A DNA stretch of 64,000 nt from Hyphococcus sp. (GCA_028284345.1 JANQRY010000008.1:496001-560000); one strand, 5' to 3'; numbered from the stretch's first letter, positions 1 through 9,840 are shown. Notes: generated by a model not told the origin, from the sequence alone. Numbers and translations: made by a program.

Positions 1-1
1 G

Positions 2-367
2 GACATTTTCGATGAAGAATACAAATTCGAATCTTTCGATGCCATCCTGGCTTTCAATATGCTGCACACAGTCCCTGATCCTCAAGCTGTTATGCAAAGA
101 ATATACGAACTCCTCAAGCCCGAGGGATTAGTTATTACTGTCACGCCGTGCTTGCGGGACAAGTTGTCATTTCTGATCAGCCTACAGATTAAGCTTGTGC
201 AGGTATTGTGTAGTATTGGGGTAATTCCTGTCCCGATCAGAAGACTCAAAAGCAATGATTTAGATGATTTGATGGGAAACGGGAATTTTCAGATCACTGA
301 TTCGGAAAAATTATTTGCAGGAGCATCGAGTTATTTTGTGGTCGGAAAAAAGATGCGCGAATCATAA
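2..367 (+). CDS. class I SAM-dependent methyltransferase, 5'-truncated by window edge
   Basis: Frame open from base 2 (DIFDEEYKFESFDAILAFNMLHTVPDPQAVMQRIYELLKPEGLVITVTPC), typical C-terminal half of a Methyltransf_11-type fold. Confidence 0.7.
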   Translation, partial: DIFDEEYKFESFDAILAFNMLHTVPDPQAVMQRIYELLKPEGLVITVTPCLRDKLSFLISLQIKLVQVLCSIGVIPVPIRRLKSNDLDDLMGNGNFQITDSEKLFAGASSYFVVGKKMRES

Positions 368-564
368 TGAAGAAATTTCCGTTTAACCGCTTTAAACGGA
401 GTGACGAAAAAGGCCGCTGCCAGATGCGATTGATCGGCTTAAGATCACCACAAGTAATCCGCTGAAGGCCAACGTGGAAACATGCCGCAAATCGGTCATT
501 CGGAATTACACTGGGAACGTCCGCGTTTGGCGAAAGCCGGACGTTCGCCACCCTCCCGAAGACG

Positions 565-2028
565 CTACCGCAAAAAAGGCTCGTCGAAGCTTCTGAGTTT
601 GCGCGAATGGAGCGTGCCGGCTTTGGCTTCGGCGCGTAAGAGTTCAATGGCGTTGACGCCGATTTCGAGGTGCTGGCTTACCCGCGCCTGATAGAAGGCG
701 TCGGCCATGCCCGGCAGTTTGATCTCCCCATGGAGCGGCCGGTCCGAAACGCAAAGAAGCGTTCCATAGGGCACGCGATAGCGATAGCCGTTCGCCGCAA
801 TGGTCGCCGATTCCATATCGATGGCGATGGCCCGGGCCTGATTGAGCCGCACCGCATTGCGCTCAAAGCGAAGCTCCCAATTGCGGTCGTCAGTCGTCAC
901 CACCGTGCCGGTGCGCAGGTGCTCTTTCAGCCTTGCCTGCTCAATGCCGCTCACCGTCTGAACCGCTTCTGTCAGCGCAAGCTGCACTTCCGCCAGGGTC
1001 GGCAGAGGCACGGACGGCGGCAGGACGTCGTCGAGCACATTGTCCTCGCGCAAGTACGCGTGGGCCAGCACATAGTCGCCGAGCCGTTGCGAGCGACGGA
1101 GGCCCCCGCAATGGCCGATCATCAGCCACACCTGTGGCCGCAGGACAGCGAGGTGGTCGGTAATCGTTTTTGCGTTTGATGGGCCGATGCCGATATTCAC
1201 CAGCGTCAGGCCCCAGTGATCGGGCTGGACGAGATGATAGGCCGGCATTTGCGGGGATTTGACCCCGTCCGCCGGCGCCGGCGCGCCCTTGCGCGTCACC
1301 CGGTCGCCCGGCTCGATCAGCGCCTCGGCGCGGCCCGCCTCGACTTCTTTCTTTGCATAGGCGACGAATTCATCGACATACCGTTGATAGTTCGTAAACA
1401 GAATAAAGTCCTGAAAATAATCAGGACGCGTCGCCGTATAATGCTGAATGCGGTGCAGGGAATAGTCGACCCGTTCGGCCGTAAACATCGACAGCGGCAG
1501 CGGGCCCGACCGCTTCAGGATAATCTGGCCGTCCACAATATCGTCATTGGTGGCGACAAGGTTCGGCGTATGAAAATGGTGTTGCAGCTCGTTGCGCCGT
1601 TCCTGCGTGAGCTGCACGGTGGCGCTTTCAAGGCCGAAGGAAAGCGGTATCGGCGTAAACGAGCGGCCGACGAAAATTTCCGCCTTATAGCGGTCGATGA
1701 TCCGCGACAGCTGACCTTTGAGATAGCCTTTAAAGAGAGCGGGCTGTGTAATCGTTGCGCCGTGCAGGCTGGTCGAGGCGACGCGGCCCAGGGCGAGCGC
1801 CGAGGTCTGCGGCGCGGCCTCCGCGGGAATGCGGGCGCAAAGATAGGGATAGACCGGGGCGTCGGCCGGGTCCGGCGCCGCCTCGCCAGCCATGTACCGC
1901 GCAAACTGCTGCTGCAACGCGACGATGGCGTCGTCGTAAAGCGCGGTCAGGCGATCGACGGCGGCCTGCGCCGTTTTGCAGGCGACGAGATCGCTTGCCG
2001 GCGCGTCAACGGGCGGCTTTATCGCCAT
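565..2028 (-). CDS. amn: AMP nucleosidase
   Basis: 487 aa; phosphorylase-type C-terminal motifs (GIGPSNAKTITDHLAVLRPQVWLMIGHCGGLR, AIDMESATIAANGYRYRVPYGTLLCVSDRPLHGEIKLPGMA). Confidence 0.85.
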   Translation of the reverse strand: MAIKPPVDAPASDLVACKTAQAAVDRLTALYDDAIVALQQQFARYMAGEAAPDPADAPVYPYLCARIPAEAAPQTSALALGRVASTSLHGATITQPALFKGYLKGQLSRIIDRYKAEIFVGRSFTPIPLSFGLESATVQLTQERRNELQHHFHTPNLVATNDDIVDGQIILKRSGPLPLSMFTAERVDYSLHRIQHYTATRPDYFQDFILFTNYQRYVDEFVAYAKKEVEAGRAEALIEPGDRVTRKGAPAPADGVKSPQMPAYHLVQPDHWGLTLVNIGIGPSNAKTITDHLAVLRPQVWLMIGHCGGLRRSQRLGDYVLAHAYLREDNVLDDVLPPSVPLPTLAEVQLALTEAVQTVSGIEQARLKEHLRTGTVVTTDDRNWELRFERNAVRLNQARAIAIDMESATIAANGYRYRVPYGTLLCVSDRPLHGEIKLPGMADAFYQARVSQHLEIGVNAIELLRAEAKAGTLHSRKLRSFDEPFLR

Positions 2029-2114
2029 AAACTGTTCCTGTCCTTACTGGCACAACGGCATACACCGTTTCGCCGGGGCCGCACCAGAACGCGCGGCGCC
2101 CATGGCCAACGCCG

Positions 2115-2327
2115 CTAAAGCGCGGCGATTTCCTCATCGCTGAGGGCGCGCGCTTCGTCGATCAGCATGATCGGCACGCCGTCGCGGATCGGATAGGCGA
2201 GCGCCGCATTCTTGCTCAGGAGCTCGCCCTTTTCGCGATTGAAGACGAGCGGCCCGCGCGTTTGCGGACAAACGAGAATTTCGAGCAGTTTCGGATCGAT
2301 CTCGCCCGGCGCCGTTTCTTCGTTCAT
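2115..2327 (-). CDS. Trm112/UPF0434 family protein
   Basis: 70 aa; [47 protein letters not shown]. Confidence 0.85.
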   Translation of the reverse strand: MNEETAPGEIDPKLLEILVCPQTRGPLVFNREKGELLSKNAALAYPIRDGVPIMLIDEARALSDEEIAAL

Positions 2328-2342
2328 GGTCGGTCCTTCATC

Positions 2343-3005
2343 CTATTGCAGCGTCGCGTCGCCGCCCGGCTCCTCGCCGCCGGACATTTCCATCAGCGCC
2401 ATCAGGCAATCCGCCTGTTCGGCGACGGTCGGGGCTTCAAGCAACGCCTGTTTCTCGCTGGGCGAGAACGGACAGCCCATGGCGAGGGACACGACCAGCG
2501 CCTCGACGGGCGCGCCCTCCGCCGCGTCCCAGTCCGCCTTCAATCCTTCCGCATCAAGATAATCCCGCATGATCTCGAGGAAGAGATCGCGATCGACCTC
2601 GTCGCCGGATGCGTCCGCATGGGCGTCAATCTCATAGGCGCCCCAATCGACCGTCGCCTGGCGATAGGGCGTATCGGCATGAACCTCTTCGATCAGGCGA
2701 AAGCGGCGCACGCCGGTCAGCGTAATCAGGTAACGCCCGTCGCCGGTTTCCGAAAACGCGGTGATGCGCCCGGCGCAGCCGACATCGAACAGTTTCGGCG
2801 CGTCGCGCCCGTCGCCCGCACGCGGCTGAATCATGCCGATGGCGCGAGCGCCGGCAAGCGCGTCGTCGACCATGCGCAGATAGCGCGGCTCAAAGATATT
2901 AAGCGGCAATTGCGCCCCGGGCATCAAAAGCGCGCCGGCGAGGGGAAAGACGGGAATGGTTTCCGGCAGTTGTTTCTGAAATCTCGGTTTGGGTTCGACA
3001 ATCAT
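2343..3005 (-). CDS. LON peptidase substrate-binding domain protein
   Basis: 220 aa; IPVFPLAGALLMPGAQLPLNIFEPRYLRMVDDAL motif. Confidence 0.85.
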   Translation of the reverse strand: MIVEPKPRFQKQLPETIPVFPLAGALLMPGAQLPLNIFEPRYLRMVDDALAGARAIGMIQPRAGDGRDAPKLFDVGCAGRITAFSETGDGRYLITLTGVRRFRLIEEVHADTPYRQATVDWGAYEIDAHADASGDEVDRDLFLEIMRDYLDAEGLKADWDAAEGAPVEALVVSLAMGCPFSPSEKQALLEAPTVAEQADCLMALMEMSGGEEPGGDATLQ

Positions 3006-3035
3006 AGATGCGGCGTGTTCCCGGCCGGCGGAAAT

Positions 3036-3959
3036 TTAAGAAAACAAGAGCGATGAAAGGCGTCGCCGCCCGCGCGTCGTCGCCGGATTGGCGGGCCCCA
3101 GCGCGTCAAAGACGGTAAGCAGTTTCTTGCGTGCGGCGCCGTCGTCCCAGTCGCGGTCCTTTTCAACAATCGCGAGAAGCTCGTCGATCGCCGCATCCAG
3201 CGACCCGGCGCCGATCAGCGCGGCGGCGTAATCAAACCGCACGGCAAGATCGTCAGGCCGCGCTTCCGCCGCCGCCCGCGCCGCGCCAAGGTCTGCACCG
3301 GCGCCCTCGGCGGCGAGCGACAAGGCCGCTTCAATGCCGGCGAAAGCCGGGTCCGTTTTTTTGTCCTCCGGCACGAGATCAAACGTGGCGCGCGCCTGCT
3401 CGACGTCGCCGGCGCTGAGCTGGCACCGCGTGAGCCCGGCAAGGGCGCGCAGGTTTTGCGGGTCCGCCTGGGCGACCTGGGCGAAGAGTTGCGCCGCGGC
3501 CGCGGCGTCGCCTTCCTTGAGGGCGGCCTCGCCGGCGTTCAGATAGTCCTCAAGCGGATTGTCGCCGCCGCCGGTGGCCGCGTCCGCCGCCTGCACAAGC
3601 CGTTCGATGAACTTCTTGATTTCGCTTTCCGGCAGCGCGCCCTGAAACCCATCGATCGGGCGGCCCTGAAAAAAGGCGTAGACGGTGGGGATCGACTGAA
3701 TACGCAGCTGCGAAGCGAGCATCTGGTTCTTGTCGATATCGACTTTGACCAGGCGCACCTTGCCGCCCGCGGCGACCACAGCGCGTTCGAGAAGGGGCCC
3801 GAGCTGTTTGCACGGCCCGCACCAGTCGGCCCAGAAATCGACAATGACCGGCGCCTCCATCGAGGCGGTGATGACGTCCTGTTCGAAGGTCTCGACGCTG
3901 GCGTCTTTGATGAGATCTGCGGGCGGCGCAGCATCGCCGCCGCCGATAATCGGTTCCAT
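3036..3959 (-). CDS. thioredoxin-domain/TPR protein (YbbN/CnoX-like)
   Basis: VDFWADWCGPCKQLGPLLE thioredoxin active site followed by TPR-like helices. Confidence 0.85.
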   Translation of the reverse strand: MEPIIGGGDAAPPADLIKDASVETFEQDVITASMEAPVIVDFWADWCGPCKQLGPLLERAVVAAGGKVRLVKVDIDKNQMLASQLRIQSIPTVYAFFQGRPIDGFQGALPESEIKKFIERLVQAADAATGGGDNPLEDYLNAGEAALKEGDAAAAAQLFAQVAQADPQNLRALAGLTRCQLSAGDVEQARATFDLVPEDKKTDPAFAGIEAALSLAAEGAGADLGAARAAAEARPDDLAVRFDYAAALIGAGSLDAAIDELLAIVEKDRDWDDGAARKKLLTVFDALGPANPATTRGRRRLSSLLFS

Positions 3960-4036
3960 AATCCACCGTCTCCGAAAATTCGGCGCAATGAGTTGAACTG
4001 CTTAGATGAGGGCGCGCCGCGCCAAAGGCAAGCCGT

Positions 4037-4588
4037 CTAGGGGCCGAGCGGCGCCTTAAGGTCCATGATTTCCGGCGCAAAGCCGCAGGATTCAAGGAAT
4101 CGGATCAGATCGTCAGGGGAAATCGCCGTCGAGGCCGTGTTTTCCAGCGGGTGAAACCAGACCGGATCCGCCGCCATCAGCGCCGCGTCGACGACGAGCC
4201 GCGACAGGGCCGCGGCCGACCGGTTGATCAGGGCGAACGGCGTCACCGCGCCCGGAATGACGCCGAGGGTCCGGGTCATCAATTCCGGTTTTCCGAAGGA
4301 AAGCCGGCCCTTCGCCCCGATTGCCTTGCCGAGGCCGACGAGATCGACGCGCGTATCGGCATGGGCGACCGCGAGCGTCAGGACCCCCTTTTTGTCTTTC
4401 AGGAACAGGTTTTTCGAATGACCGCCGGGCATCGACGCCTTGAACGCGCGCCCGTCCTCAACCGTGAAAAAGGCGGGATGGTCGACCGTCCGGTGCGCAA
4501 TGTCGAGCGCGTCGAGCCGCGCAAACAGGTCCGCGCGGCTCGACGCCTCATCTGCCGTCGGCGGATTTTCCGAAGCCATCGTCAGCGT
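4037..4588 (-). CDS. YbaK/ProX-type prolyl-tRNA editing domain protein
   Basis: ADLFARLDALDIAHRTVDHPAFFTVEDGRAFKASMPGGHSKNLFLKDKKG; start taken at an internal ATG near 4588 (ORF extends to 4684). Confidence 0.75.
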   Translation of the reverse strand, partial: TLTMASENPPTADEASSRADLFARLDALDIAHRTVDHPAFFTVEDGRAFKASMPGGHSKNLFLKDKKGVLTLAVAHADTRVDLVGLGKAIGAKGRLSFGKPELMTRTLGVIPGAVTPFALINRSAAALSRLVVDAALMAADPVWFHPLENTASTAISPDDLIRFLESCGFAPEIMDLKAPLGP

Positions 4589-4705
4589 CTTCCCTCTCGT
4601 CGATCGTCCTATCTGACGCGAAGACTTGGCGCTTGCAATGGCCAGCCCCCTCGTGCATATAGCGCGCCCTGTCGGGAGCGCCACGCGCGCCCGACGCGCC
4701 AGTGA

Positions 4706-4780
4706 GCGGGCGTAGCTCAGGGGTAGAGCATCACCTTGCCAAGGTGAGGGTCGTGCGTTCGAATCGCATCGCCCGCTCCA
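4706..4780 (+). tRNA. tRNA-Gly (anticodon GCC), CCA encoded; serves as attachment site of the island
   Basis: GCGGGCGTAGCTCAGGGGTAGAGCATCACCTTGCCAAGGTGAGGGTCGTGCGTTCGAATCGCATCGCCCGCTCCA; 7-bp acceptor stem, CACCT/AGGTG anticodon stem with loop TTGCCAA, TTCGAAT T-loop. Confidence 0.97.
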
Positions 4781-4833
4781 AAATTTCTTTAAACATCAAT
4801 AAAATCAATAACTTAAAATGCCACCACAGGTGG

Positions 4834-4869
4834 TTTGGTGCACGTTTTGGTACACATTCTGGTACACAA
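4834..4869. promoter_or_regulatory. putative integrase arm-type sites, left end
   Basis: Three 12-bp-spaced units: TTTGGTGCAC-GTTTTGGTACAC-ATTCTGGTACACAAA, matching a triplet at the right end. Confidence 0.55.
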
Positions 4870-4922
4870 AATTTTTTAATGATACCGGCTATGACAGAGA
4901 AATCGAGCGAAGACAGCCTCGG

Positions 4923-7211
4923 CTATCGGTCCGTTTTTAGGCTCTGAAACATCTCGGCGATGCTTTCGTTTTCGTGACGATCAGCACGCCATTGTTCTTT
5001 GTATTCGTCATAGTGGGCATCAGCGTATTGTTCTTCGTTTTCCTCAAACTCCTGGCGTGCATCTTCTACATCCCCGATCAGTAGCTCTGTATTGACGCCT
5101 AGTGTTTTGCCAATGTGGTCGATGTCTGAGACCAAACCATCAAACTCATCCCGGGAGCGGCAATTCGTTCGCTCGTCATAAAAGTAATCTTCGCGATACG
5201 CCCTGAAGCCGGCCTTTAATGCGTCAAGTTCGCTTTCCACTGGCGGTTTTTCCAAAAGCCTAGTGGCCTCACGCAGCTCGTCAGAACGGCACCCATTTTT
5301 CACAATGTCAAAGACGCGGCACCGCAATTCTACTGCGAGCGCCTGATGCTCCGTCTGCTCATTGACCTCGATCATCATAATGACTTCGACAAGCGCATTG
5401 ATATCAGCGCCTTCATCTAATGGTTCAGCCAAAAGCGTATCTGCCATCGGCTCAACTAATTCCCGATATTCTGCGGCTTTCAAATCAGACAAGCCAAGAA
5501 TTACAGCAAGCCGTTCTGGGTAACTTGGCGCTTTCCAAGCTGAGGTGCCATTTGGATAATCCACCCTCCTCTCAGCACACATTAACTCCCGAACTATCGG
5601 CGCGGCTTCACGCGAACATTCTTTTATTGTGCGACGCAGTTCGTTAGACTGCAATTGGCGGGCGAAGTTCCAAAGCCTTGCAACCTGTGAAAATGATACA
5701 GCGCTTATCAACTGGTCGACCGCATTTTCAGGCGCTTCGGATATTACTGCGCCCAATAGGTCGAGCACTGATGGGTCAATGACTTCAACTGCAAAATGCC
5801 CTTTCGGAGCAACAAAGCTGCCGCTTAGCTCTTTCAGAGCCCGGCCAAAGTCTTGAGGTAACGTTTCATAACTATATTTTTTTGCTCGATGGCCCTGAAA
5901 CTTCTTAAACGCCTTTTCCAGTGCATTGATCGCGATCCGGCCCTCAAAGCTCCATAGAGTCAGCAATAATGTCTGAGCCGACTTGCTTAGTTCTTGTTCG
6001 TAAGCGTGACGCCAAATTTCAATCGGGTTTTCGAGAAGTTGGCTTACGAATTTGCAATATTTTTCTGCGGGAACATTCTTAATGCGCTGGCGTGTCGCCA
6101 TCCATTCAATAACACGCGGATTAAATTTTTTGTGACGGATGATCTTGCTGTAGAAGTCGTTCTCTAAAAGAGCCGTCACGTGACTATCGGGCAAATCACT
6201 AAAGTAGATGTGGTTGTAGAGTATCTGCGCACGCTGACGAGTGGAATAATCACGCATCCGCAAAATTATTCGATCCGCATCGAGATTTGCGTATCTCAAT
6301 CGTTCAGAACGCAACTTGGCCTGTTCGTAGAGATGCTCACGCGTGGTCAGCACCAAGCGCGAAGTAGGGTCTTCGCGAACCATCGATATGAAAGATAATA
6401 GTGCCTTATCGTTGGCGTTGATGCTTTCGCCAATGAGCGTCGCGCCGACAAAGTCGTCAAAATAGAAAATCTGGTTGACGCCCTGCTTAAAAAGTTTAGC
6501 CCCTTCCGTGACATCACGGTCAATCACGATGGCTTGCCAACCTTGCGATAAGTGTTCGTATAATAGCATGTTCGCGAGCGTTGTTTTGCCGATACCGGGC
6601 GGGCCAGCAATCATGACGACTCTCTCGTCGGCCAGCCGTTTTTCAGCTTCTCCAAACGCGTCGGTTTGAACATATCGCCGAATTTGTTGATGAATTTTTT
6701 TGACTTCGAATTCGCTGCGGGTTGCTTCTGCATTATGCAGAACGCGGTCCAATACGGCTTGACTTGTGAGCCAGAGTTTTGGGTGGCCTTGCTCGATTGT
6801 GGGGTGGCGGCCAAGTAAGTTATTCAGGTCGGTTTGACCAATAACATCGCCCACGACAAGCGGCGCTGACGGAAGTGCCGCAATTATTTTATCTTTGTCC
6901 TGCGGGGATAGCGGCACAGAAGTCACGACTACGTACCGGGAGGGCGCTAGTTTTTTTACCTTTTTGTCTTCCTTTTTCAGATCTCTAATAAGGCCATTTA
7001 GCCCGGTACGAACATAGTGTTTGACTTGCACAATAAGTTTGTCGGGGCCGCTGGCGTATCTGAGATCGATGCCTCCATCCCGCCCGCTCTTGAAACTCTC
7101 AAGATGCATAGACCATTCCTGTTGCAGTAGGTCCCGGGCAAGCCGCTCTAAATCCAGCGGTGAGAGTTGGTGAAAGTCGTAATCAGGCATCGAAAGAGTC
7201 GGCTCCAACAA
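4923..7211 (-). CDS. Mrr-like nuclease + STAND (nSTAND3-like) NTPase, probable anti-phage effector
   Basis: N-term SGRDGGIDLRYASGPDKLIVQVKHY (Mrr-type D...QxK), Walker A AGPPGIGKTTLANML, Walker B-like QIFYFDDF, long helical C-terminus. Confidence 0.75.
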   Translation of the reverse strand: MLEPTLSMPDYDFHQLSPLDLERLARDLLQQEWSMHLESFKSGRDGGIDLRYASGPDKLIVQVKHYVRTGLNGLIRDLKKEDKKVKKLAPSRYVVVTSVPLSPQDKDKIIAALPSAPLVVGDVIGQTDLNNLLGRHPTIEQGHPKLWLTSQAVLDRVLHNAEATRSEFEVKKIHQQIRRYVQTDAFGEAEKRLADERVVMIAGPPGIGKTTLANMLLYEHLSQGWQAIVIDRDVTEGAKLFKQGVNQIFYFDDFVGATLIGESINANDKALLSFISMVREDPTSRLVLTTREHLYEQAKLRSERLRYANLDADRIILRMRDYSTRQRAQILYNHIYFSDLPDSHVTALLENDFYSKIIRHKKFNPRVIEWMATRQRIKNVPAEKYCKFVSQLLENPIEIWRHAYEQELSKSAQTLLLTLWSFEGRIAINALEKAFKKFQGHRAKKYSYETLPQDFGRALKELSGSFVAPKGHFAVEVIDPSVLDLLGAVISEAPENAVDQLISAVSFSQVARLWNFARQLQSNELRRTIKECSREAAPIVRELMCAERRVDYPNGTSAWKAPSYPERLAVILGLSDLKAAEYRELVEPMADTLLAEPLDEGADINALVEVIMMIEVNEQTEHQALAVELRCRVFDIVKNGCRSDELREATRLLEKPPVESELDALKAGFRAYREDYFYDERTNCRSRDEFDGLVSDIDHIGKTLGVNTELLIGDVEDARQEFEENEEQYADAHYDEYKEQWRADRHENESIAEMFQSLKTDR

Positions 7212-7791
7212 AATTGAGAATTAATGAAAAATTTTGCGCATCAGCGGCTCTCAGCGCCGCAATATACTCGTCGCGCCGCTTGTTCTCATTCATCAGATCG
7301 TGGCCCGCCGCCCAGTCAATCGGCTTGTGGTCGAAGCAGTGCCGCAAATATTCATCGGCCATGATCCGGGCATGTCTTCCATTGCCGTTTGGAAAACAAT
7401 GTATCTGAACCAGGCGGTGATGAAACCGCGCCGCCGCTTCGAGCGGTGGATATGTTCCGTGCTCCGCCCAATAACGCGCATCGTCCAAAAGCATCCGAAG
7501 CTGCATGCCGATCTGCACGGGATCGACGCCGATATTCTTTTCGGTCTGACGAAACGTTCCGGCCCAGTTCCACACATCACCGAACAGCCTGCGGTGCAGT
7601 TCGCGCACAAACTCTTCGCTCAGCACATCATTTTTGCGGCGGCGGCCGAGCCATATGAGGCCGCTTTCCACGTTGGCTTGCTCAAGTGCGTTAAGCTCGC
7701 CCCGCGTCGTAACATGTTTGAACTTCAGCCCTTCCAACTCGTCTGGATCGAGCGGCGTCGCGCCATCAGGTTCTTCGCCTATGCCGGTCAT
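7183..7791 (-). CDS. Fic/DOC protein, mobile mystery protein B
   Basis: 202 aa; Fic motif HCFPNGNGRHARIMADEYL; overlaps upstream HTH gene by 4 bp. Confidence 0.88.
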   Translation of the reverse strand: MTGIGEEPDGATPLDPDELEGLKFKHVTTRGELNALEQANVESGLIWLGRRRKNDVLSEEFVRELHRRLFGDVWNWAGTFRQTEKNIGVDPVQIGMQLRMLLDDARYWAEHGTYPPLEAAARFHHRLVQIHCFPNGNGRHARIMADEYLRHCFDHKPIDWAAGHDLMNENKRRDEYIAALRAADAQNFSLILNFVGADSFDA

Positions 7792-8258
7792 CCGTTCTCC
7801 CAGAAATCGGAAGGCGGATTGCGCATGAATTCGCGGGCCATCCCCTCAATCTCGTCATTGAGTTGATCTTCATTCAGTTTTTGTTTTTCCAGCGCCATAT
7901 GCGTACTCGCGCGTAAAACGATTTTCCTCGCCTTCTTGCGGGCCTGCTCTTTTATGATGTCCTCGATTCCCACTTGCGCGGGAACGATGGCGTAGACGAA
8001 TTTGCAGCCCATGGCCTCGGCCATGGTTCTCATGGTCTGGAGGGTGGCGCGGTCATTCTGTTCGGATTGCTCGGCGGCGGAGATATTCGCGCGGGTGCGC
8101 CCGACCATCCGGCCAAGCTGGGCGGCTGAAATCCCGAGCGCCTTGCGCACGGAAGCAATCCAGCCCTCGGACGGGCGGATCAGTTCATGCGCAGGCGCAG
8201 CGGCGGCCTGATTGACTTTCGCCTGGTATTGCTTCTGGGCTGTGGATTTCACGCTCAT
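7788..8258 (-). CDS. XRE-type HTH, mobile mystery protein A
   Basis: 156 aa; RKALGISAAQLGRMVGRTRANISAAEQSEQNDRATLQTMRTMAEAMGCKFVYAIVP. Confidence 0.87.
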   Translation of the reverse strand: MSVKSTAQKQYQAKVNQAAAAPAHELIRPSEGWIASVRKALGISAAQLGRMVGRTRANISAAEQSEQNDRATLQTMRTMAEAMGCKFVYAIVPAQVGIEDIIKEQARKKARKIVLRASTHMALEKQKLNEDQLNDEIEGMAREFMRNPPSDFWENG

Positions 8259-8265
8259 TGTATAA

Positions 8266-8375
8266 TCTCGGTTTGACGTATCGCAACAAATGTCAAACCA
8301 TAATTATACTAAAACGATAGATTTGTCAAACTATAATTTAACGTTTAGAATTCATTGTCAAACCTTAGCTTGACA
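8266..8375. promoter_or_regulatory. operator array of mobile mystery A / divergent promoter
   Basis: TGTCAAAC repeated at 8291, 8324 and 8356 plus inverted GTTTGACG at 8271, each followed or preceded by TAATTATA-like half-sites. Confidence 0.6.
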
Positions 8376-8405
8376 CATGTCGCCGACATATTGGGGAAAG
8401 CGCCT

Positions 8406-8876
8406 ATGGAAAACATCAACTATGAGAAGATCGACAACCACCCCAAAGGGGCAGTGCGTTTTTTCAAAATCATGATGCGGCTGGAATATGCATTAAAGGC
8501 GTGCGGCTTTGCCGAAATGAATGGCGCCAAACTCGAAATCCTATGGGATAAATACGCTAAAGATCGCCTCAGCAAAGAGTATTTTGAAATCGTTCGAGAT
8601 AGCGGAATTGCCAAGACGCTGATCGACAATCCGCCGAGCCGCCAATCTTTGAGCGAAAACCTCGAAGTAAAATTTCCGCCTGCTGCGCATGTCACATGCA
8701 CTCAAGAATTATTGGGCGCAGTACTTCGTACTAGGAACAATCTTTTTCACGGCGGCAAAAGTGGCGATGTCGATCACGATCGCAATGACACGCTGATCGC
8801 GGAAGCGATTGCCGTTGTTGAAGAAATTTTGAAATCCGATAAAGACTTGAGGGCTGAGTTCGAGGGGCGTTACTGA
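8406..8876 (+). CDS. HEPN-like domain protein
   Basis: Contains RTRNNLFHGGK (RX4H HEPN signature) in a helical protein; internal ATG at 8406 preferred over the TTG at 8355, which lies in the operator repeats. Confidence 0.5.
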   Translation: MENINYEKIDNHPKGAVRFFKIMMRLEYALKACGFAEMNGAKLEILWDKYAKDRLSKEYFEIVRDSGIAKTLIDNPPSRQSLSENLEVKFPPAAHVTCTQELLGAVLRTRNNLFHGGKSGDVDHDRNDTLIAEAIAVVEEILKSDKDLRAEFEGRY

Positions 8877-8895
8877 GAAAAATATTCCGCCAAGA

Positions 8896-9699
8896 CTAGT
8901 CTCCAGCGGCTTCCGCAATCGTCACATACCTGTCAAAACCGACCGTCATAGCGCCGCTATGAAGCTTACACTCGTAAACGGAAGCTGCCGGATACTTCCC
9001 GTTGATGCGATAATAGAGGTCCTCCGAATTTTGATCGTGTGAACGAAAGCCAAAATACACTTCCTTTATTGCATCTTTTGGCAACGCATAAAGGAAGAGC
9101 GGTCGGCCTCCCGTATCGATTATTTCAAACTCGCCGCTTTGCGTTCTGGAGCTTTCGCCGGAAATACCATCAAGGCATTTGAGGACGCGGACTTCTTCCT
9201 CATAAGACCAACAAATTGATTTTTGCAGGAAAGTGCGTTGGAGTTTTTCGTAATGGTCTTGCGGGAAAGAATGCGTGACGCCGACGCCAAGGCCGGATTT
9301 AGGTTTGCCGACATACGGCGCATCCGAACGTTCCGAGACATAAATCACGCTGCCAAACTGCGCCGGTATCAAATTGCTGTCTTCGGCTGTAAAACCGGCG
9401 GCCATCGCATCAATGCCGATCACCATGCCTTCATGCTTGTCGGCATAATGTGCCCACATAAGCGGATTCACAGGCGTTCTTGTCAGCGCAAGGATACCGG
9501 TCTTTTCCGCCCAGATCGAATTTTTGATCATCGCGCGGAATCCGGCAAAGATGCCTTCTGCGGCATCTATGGAGTCTTCAGTGAGTGAAAATGGAAGATC
9601 AAAGGGATCATTAAAATATTTCGGTTGCGAAAAACCGATTGAGCAATTTTCAAGAATTTTTTCGCCAGCATCAAATCCGATATATTTATAGAGAAGCAT
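8896..9699 (-). CDS. DUF2971 family protein
   Basis: MLLYKYIGFDAGEKILENCSIGFSQPKYFNDPFDLPF and NPLMWAHYADKHEGMVIGID motifs typical of the family. Confidence 0.75.
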   Translation of the reverse strand: MLLYKYIGFDAGEKILENCSIGFSQPKYFNDPFDLPFSLTEDSIDAAEGIFAGFRAMIKNSIWAEKTGILALTRTPVNPLMWAHYADKHEGMVIGIDAMAAGFTAEDSNLIPAQFGSVIYVSERSDAPYVGKPKSGLGVGVTHSFPQDHYEKLQRTFLQKSICWSYEEEVRVLKCLDGISGESSRTQSGEFEIIDTGGRPLFLYALPKDAIKEVYFGFRSHDQNSEDLYYRINGKYPAASVYECKLHSGAMTVGFDRYVTIAEAAGD

Positions 9700-9805
9700 C
9701 GCGGGGCATCCGTTTAAATATCTGCCTACAAGCTCGCATGATAACAAATTCTTCCTGCTTCACCTTGCGGTTATTGAACAATCGGTCATAAGCGCCGCTT
9801 CACCA

Positions 9806-9840
9806 TAAAAAGCCGGCCTGTCCGAAACGGACAGGCCGGC
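9806..9840 (-). terminator. rho-independent terminator of ParB-like gene
   Basis: GCCGGCCTGTCCG-AAA-CGGACAGGCCGGC 13-bp stem; on the minus strand followed by TTTTT. Confidence 0.8.

Noticed and set aside
379-399. CCGTTTAA-CCGCT-TTAAACGG hairpin after the first gene
   Set aside because: Probably an ordinary weak terminator; no T-run to support a firm call.
670-2118. Plus-strand ORFs antisense to amn and similar long antisense ORFs over GC-rich genes (2262-3056, 3456-4040, 18913-20126, 60285-60953, 62182-62847)
   Set aside because: Arg/Gly/Ala-rich shadow frames of well-supported minus or plus genes; no recognisable domains.
4702-4947. 81-aa ORF across the tRNA-Gly gene
   Set aside because: Overlaps the tRNA and the putative arm sites; spurious reading frame.
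8355-8405. TTG-initiated N-terminal extension of the HEPN-like ORF
   Set aside because: Falls inside the operator repeats; ATG 8406 is more plausible.
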